Position numbers and translations under genes: made by a program. A DNA stretch of 64,000 nt from assembly GCF_040219615.1 (NCBI RefSeq), contig NZ_JAVJSE010000003.1, forward strand, positions 181,955 through 245,954, written 5' to 3'. Positions 60,237 to 64,000 of this stretch are shown one piece after another (positions within the stretch are counted from its first letter, which is position 1; every line of letters begins with the position of its first letter). The stretch comes from Thalassobaculum_A sp040219615 (GTDB taxonomy: Bacteria > Pseudomonadota > Alphaproteobacteria > Thalassobaculales > Thalassobaculaceae). The notes under the pieces are model-generated. The model had not been told where the DNA came from and made no database searches. It saw only the letters and a program-made list of their open reading frames with translations.

Positions 60237-61771
60237 TGGACGGCTCGGCGCTGCCCTATTTCCTGATGGCCTGGCTCGACCCGTCGCTGCTGGCGCTGAC
60301 CGCGCTCGGCACCCTGGCCGGCGTCTATATCGGCGCGATCCCGGGGCTGTCGGTCACCATGGCGGTGTCGATCCTGATCTCGTTCACCTTCGCCTGGGAC
60401 GTCAACGAGGCCCTGGCGCTGATGGCCGGCGTGTTCTGCGGCGGCGTCTACGGCGGGTCGCGCACCGCGATCCTGCTGAACATCCCCGGCGCCCCGAGCG
60501 CGATTGCGACGGCGCTCGACGGATTCCCGCTGGCGCAGCGCGGCGAGGCCGGGCGGGCGATCGGCGTCAGCACCGTGGTGTCGGTGATCGGCGGCATGAT
60601 GGGCGTCGTGGCGCTGGCGGTCGCGGCGCCGGCGATCTCCGAGTTCGCGCTGATGTTCGCACCGCGCGACTATCTGCTGCTGGCGGTCATCGGCCTCCTG
60701 CTGGTCGGCAGTCTGTCCGGCGAGTCACTCGCCAAGGGCGTGTTCGCTGGAGCACTCGGCGTGCTGATCGGCATGGTGGGCATGGACCCGCTGACCGCCG
60801 AGCAGCGCTTCACCTTCAGCCAGGTCTCGCTGCTGGGTGGAATCCCATACGTGGCCGCGATGATCGGCTTCTTCGGCGTCGCCGAGGCGCTGGTGCAGCT
60901 CCACCAGCTTGACGCCAAGCCGATCCGCCAGAAGGTCGACCGCATCGTGCCGAGCTGGGATGTGGTGAAGCGGTACATTCCGCTGTCGATCCGCAGTTCC
61001 GCAATCGGCGTGGTGATCGGCGCACTGCCCGGCACCGGCGGCGACATCGCCTCGCTGATGGCATACGACCATGCCAAACGCAGCGTGAAGAAGCCGTCGC
61101 GGCCGTTCGGCGACGGCGCCTACGAGGGGCTGGTGGCGCCTGAGTCGGCCAACAACGCTGCGATCGGCGGGGCGTACATCCCGATGCTGACGCTTGGCCT
61201 GCCGGGCGACGCCGTCACCGCGGTCATTATCGGCGCGCTGTTCATTCACGGCTTGCGCCCGGGGCCGATGCTGATGATCGAGACTCCGCACCTGTTCTGG
61301 TTCACGGTCGGCAACCTCACACTCGCGAACCTGTTCACCCTGGTATTCGGCCTGACCGGAATCCGGGTCTTCGCGAAGATGGTGGAATGCCCGCGCGCTA
61401 TCCTGGTGCCGCTGATCATCGTGCTGTCGGTGGTCGGCACCTACGCCATCCAGAACAGCGTCATCGACATCTATTGGATGCTTGCGTTCGGGGTGCTGGG
61501 TTATTTCATGAAGATCTATGGCTATCAGGTCGGCCCGGTGATCCTCGGGGTGATCCTGGGGCCGCTGATGGACGTGTCGTACCGCCGCGCCATGCTGTCG
61601 GTGCGCGACGATCCGTCGGCATTCGCGCTCGAACTGCTCACCCACCCGATCAGCCTCGTGCTGACCCTTTTCGTGGTGCTGCTACTGGCCCGGCAGACGC
61701 CGGCCTGGGCAGCGGTGCAGAGCCGGCTCGGCCGATGGCGTGCCGGTCACGGAACCGGCGGCAGCGCCTGA
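60236..61771 (+). CDS. tctA: TTT transporter large membrane subunit
   Basis: A 511-residue polytopic permease, close to the usual 500 residues of TctA. Signature segments are YIGAIPGLSVTMAVSILISF, FCGGVYGGSRTAILLNIPGA, and, later, APESANNAAIGGAYIPMLTL with GLPGDAVTAVIIGA. About a dozen hydrophobic helices follow. The ATG at 60236 overlaps the tctB stop. With TctB and the TctC binding protein it forms a secondary, proton- or sodium-driven importer for carboxylates. Confidence 0.95.
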   Translation: MDGSALPYFLMAWLDPSLLALTALGTLAGVYIGAIPGLSVTMAVSILISFTFAWDVNEALALMAGVFCGGVYGGSRTAILLNIPGAPSAIATALDGFPLAQRGEAGRAIGVSTVVSVIGGMMGVVALAVAAPAISEFALMFAPRDYLLLAVIGLLLVGSLSGESLAKGVFAGALGVLIGMVGMDPLTAEQRFTFSQVSLLGGIPYVAAMIGFFGVAEALVQLHQLDAKPIRQKVDRIVPSWDVVKRYIPLSIRSSAIGVVIGALPGTGGDIASLMAYDHAKRSVKKPSRPFGDGAYEGLVAPESANNAAIGGAYIPMLTLGLPGDAVTAVIIGALFIHGLRPGPMLMIETPHLFWFTVGNLTLANLFTLVFGLTGIRVFAKMVECPRAILVPLIIVLSVVGTYAIQNSVIDIYWMLAFGVLGYFMKIYGYQVGPVILGVILGPLMDVSYRRAMLSVRDDPSAFALELLTHPISLVLTLFVVLLLARQTPAWAAVQSRLGRWRAGHGTGGSA

Positions 61772-61802
61772 CGACGCCCGCCCTGGATGGAGGCCGCAGC
61801 CC

Positions 61803-63689
61803 ATGAAGACGTCGATCGCCACCGTATCGCTCAGCGGTGATCTCGAGGAGAAGCTGGCAGCCATCGCCACCGCCGGGTTCGACGGCGTCGAGATCTTCGA
61901 GAACGACTTCCTCAGCTTCGACGGCGGCCCGCGCGACGTCGGCCGCATGGTCAGCGACCTCGGCCTGGCCTGCGTCGCGTTCCAGCCGTTCCGCGACTTC
62001 GAGGGCATGCCCGAACCGCAGCGCGCCCGCGGTTTCGCCCGCGCCGAGCGCAAGTTCGACGTCATGGAGGAGCTCGGGACCAAGCTGCTGCTGGTGTGCT
62101 CCAACGTCTCGCCGGCCGCGCTCGGCGGCATCGACCGGGCGGCGGACGACCTGCGCGAGCTCGGCGAGCGGGCCGCCAGGCGCGGGCTGACGATCGGCTA
62201 CGAGGCGCTGGCCTGGGGCCGGCATGTCAGCGACCACCGCGACGCCTGGGAGATCGTGCGCCGCGCCGACCATCCCAATGTCGGGCTGATCCTCGACACC
62301 TACCACACCATCGCCCGCGGCGTGCCGGTGGAGAGCATCCGCTCGATCCCGGGCGACCGCATCGTGCTGGTCCAGGTCGCCGACGCCCCGAAGCTGGACA
62401 TGGACCTGCTGCAGCTCAGCCGGCATTTCCGCTGCATGCCGGGCCAGGGCGACTACCCGCTGGCTGGATTCATGCAGGCGCTCGACGCCACCGGCTACGA
62501 CGGCATGCTGTCGCTGGAGATCTTCAACGACCAGTTCCGCGCCGGCTCGCCGCGCCAGACCGCCGCCGACGGCAAGCGCGGCCTGGTGTTCCTGATGGAC
62601 CAGGTGGCGCGCTCGCCCGACAACCCGCGCCGGCGCAAGCCGACCATGCCGCCGCGGCCGGCCGCACTCGGCGTCGAGTTCATCGAATTCGCGGTCGACG
62701 AGGATACTGCCGAGCAGCTGCGCGGCTTCCTCGGCGGTCTCGGTTTCCACCACGCCGGCAGCCACCGCTCGAAATCGGTGGAGCTGTGGCGCCAGGGCCC
62801 GGTCAACCTGGTGATCAACACCGACAAGGAGGGCTTCGCCCACTCCTCCTACATCGTCCACGGGCCGTCGGTCTGCGCGGTGGCGCTGCGGGTCACGGAC
62901 GTCGAGGGCGCGATGGCACGGGCGGGCCAGTTGCTGGTGCCGTCCTTCGCCCAGGCGGTCGGGCCGGGCGAGCTGGAGATCCCGGCGGTGCGCGGCGTCG
63001 GCGGCAGCCTGATCTACTTCGTCGAGCCGAAGGGCCCGCTGGCCGACATCTGGTCGGTCGACTTCGAGCTGACCGACGAGGGCGCGAACGGCGGCATCGG
63101 GCTGGAGCGCATCGACCACCTCGCCCAGTCGATGAGCTACGAGGAGATGCTGACCTGGGTGCTGACCTACACCGCCCTGCTCGATTTCGAGAAGGAGCCG
63201 CAGGTCGACATCACCGATCCCGGCGGGCTGGTGCGCAGCCAGGCCCTGCACGCCCCCGACGGCACCGTCAGGCTGGTGCTGAACAGCTCGCAGAGCGCGA
63301 AGACCCAGTCGGCGCGGTTCCTGACCGAGTTCTTCGGCTCCGGCACCCAGCACATCGCGTTCGAGACCCGGGACATCTTCGCCACGGTCCGGGCCATGAA
63401 GGCGAACGGCCAGGCGCCGCTGCCGATCCCGGACAACTACTACGACGACATCGACGTGCGCTTCGGCCTCGATCCCGCGCTAGTGGCCGAGCTGCGCGAC
63501 CACGACGTGCTGTACGACAATGACGGCGCCGGCGAGTACTTCCAGATCTACACCCGCACCTTCGCCGACCGGTTCTTCTTCGAGATCGTGCAGCGCCGCG
63601 ACTACACCGGCTTCGGCGCCGCCAACGCCCCGGTGCGCCTCGCCGCCCAGGCCCGATCCGCCCCCGAGCCGACGATGCCGCGGCGATAG
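61803..63689 (+). CDS. quiC: 3-dehydroshikimate dehydratase, QuiC-type two-domain enzyme
   Basis: Converts 3-dehydroshikimate to protocatechuate. The 628-residue protein has the two-domain layout of Pseudomonas QuiC1. The N-terminal AP-endonuclease-like TIM barrel has E134 (GYEALAWG), D165 (LILDTYHT), Q191 (VLVQVADAPK) and E239 (LSLEIFND) at metal-ligand positions. From about residue 290 there is an HPPD-like vicinal-oxygen-chelate half with H in LERIDHLAQSM, H in GTQHIAFETRD, and E in FFFEIVQRRD. It lies 31 bases after tctA, with GGAGG before its ATG, so substrate import and conversion appear coupled. A related dioxygenase function cannot be excluded for the C-terminal half. Confidence 0.88.
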   Translation: MKTSIATVSLSGDLEEKLAAIATAGFDGVEIFENDFLSFDGGPRDVGRMVSDLGLACVAFQPFRDFEGMPEPQRARGFARAERKFDVMEELGTKLLLVCSNVSPAALGGIDRAADDLRELGERAARRGLTIGYEALAWGRHVSDHRDAWEIVRRADHPNVGLILDTYHTIARGVPVESIRSIPGDRIVLVQVADAPKLDMDLLQLSRHFRCMPGQGDYPLAGFMQALDATGYDGMLSLEIFNDQFRAGSPRQTAADGKRGLVFLMDQVARSPDNPRRRKPTMPPRPAALGVEFIEFAVDEDTAEQLRGFLGGLGFHHAGSHRSKSVELWRQGPVNLVINTDKEGFAHSSYIVHGPSVCAVALRVTDVEGAMARAGQLLVPSFAQAVGPGELEIPAVRGVGGSLIYFVEPKGPLADIWSVDFELTDEGANGGIGLERIDHLAQSMSYEEMLTWVLTYTALLDFEKEPQVDITDPGGLVRSQALHAPDGTVRLVLNSSQSAKTQSARFLTEFFGSGTQHIAFETRDIFATVRAMKANGQAPLPIPDNYYDDIDVRFGLDPALVAELRDHDVLYDNDGAGEYFQIYTRTFADRFFFEIVQRRDYTGFGAANAPVRLAAQARSAPEPTMPRR

Positions 63690-64000
63690 GGCGCGAATCT
63701 CCGCACCGCCCGTCGCGTCGTGGGTTTCGGCTCGGCCGCGCCGAGGGCGGCGCGCCCGTCCGGAATGACGTCGCAGGGGCCATATCCCCTTTCGTCATTC
63801 CGGACCGGACCGCCCATGGCGGGACGGAGCCGGAACCCACGGCGCGACCTTCGGGATTCACACATTTCTCGGCGGCGGGTGGGTTCCGGAGCCGGACGCT
63901 CGCGCGTCCCCTCCGGAATGACGAAGGTGGGCAGGATTTGGCCGGCTTCCCTCCCGGATCCACCCCTCACTTCGTCATCCCGGAGGGGCTGCGCGAGCAG
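63690..64000. repeat. Cluster of REP-like units downstream of quiC
   Basis: No gene is visible in the last 311 bases. At least four copies of the repeat seen between davA and davB occur in alternating orientation: forward at 63720-63770 (GTGGGTTTCGGCTC to CCGGAATGACG), inverted at 63793-63840 (CGTCATTCCGG to GGAGCCGGAACCCAC), forward at 63879-63927 (GGTGGGTTCCGGAGCCGG to CTCCGGAATGACGAAG), and inverted and cut by the window edge at 63970-64000 (CTTCGTCATCCCGG). Such alternating arrays form large hairpins and are typical REP/BIME-like material at operon ends. Confidence 0.88.

Overview
The window is about 70 % GC and densely packed. It reads as part of the chromosome of a high-GC alphaproteobacterium, most likely Rhodospirillales-like. 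This is inferred from the guaB / rsmB-type / guaA order, the RlmE and Ppx/GppA neighbours, a TIGR01459-type HAD protein, tripartite tricarboxylate (TTT) transporter genes, and GTG starts with short or overlapping gene junctions. No 16S rRNA is present, so the assignment is not firm.

Layout. (1) 1-4379: a sulfotransferase-like gene, a DUF72 gene, then a compact alkylation-repair-flavoured run (a protein with an Ada-like four-cysteine pattern, AlkB, DUF488) and a HigB/HigA-type toxin-antitoxin pair with a visible operator. (2) 4387-14033, leftward: purine and RNA-modification housekeeping genes (guaA, a GNAT acetyltransferase, an RsmB-family methyltransferase, guaB, rlmE, a Ppx/GppA phosphatase). 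The 3' half of guaA is present twice. A decayed second copy lies beyond an inserted ABC-F ATPase gene. (3) 14228-16292: tRNA-Gln(CTG), an IS6-family element killed by a 13-bp tandem duplication, yaeQ with visibly lower GC, and a small membrane protein. (4) 16434-23297: metabolic genes (LysR regulator, tricarballylate-dehydrogenase-like flavoprotein, amidohydrolase, nitroreductase, HAD phosphatase) and a two-nuclease-domain DUF2779 protein.

(5) 23345-42268: a surface-glycan locus of ten genes. Eight of them read leftward as one tightly spaced block of about 15.8 kb. It combines a capsule-type transferase, a TPR plus GT2 giant, an SDR epimerase, three large GT-like proteins (two sharing an N-terminal module, one fused to a sugar O-methyltransferase-like domain) and four stand-alone methyltransferases. 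The logical product is a methylated surface polysaccharide, but its structure cannot be predicted.

(6) 42470-50563: a small secreted protein, a C39-peptidase-like protein, a RES/Xre toxin-antitoxin pair, an amidohydrolase / GntR / MetE-like operon with paired palindromic operators, and davA-davB (lysine to 5-aminovaleramide to 5-aminovalerate). (7) 50709-57552: a bacterial alpha-2-macroglobulin with its usual partner pbpC. (8) 57564-63689: a LysR regulator, tctC-tctB-tctA and a quiC-type 3-dehydroshikimate dehydratase, which together look like uptake and catabolism of a quinate/shikimate-type or related carboxylate. The last 300 bases, and an interval near 48.8 kb, hold copies of one REP-like interspersed palindromic repeat.

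Nothing here is an obvious complete new defence system. The most unusual items are the glycan locus with its shared N-terminal module and fusions, the guaA duplication around the ABC-F gene, the Ada-like Cys4 protein next to alkB, and the Cas4-like plus DEDD-exonuclease protein.
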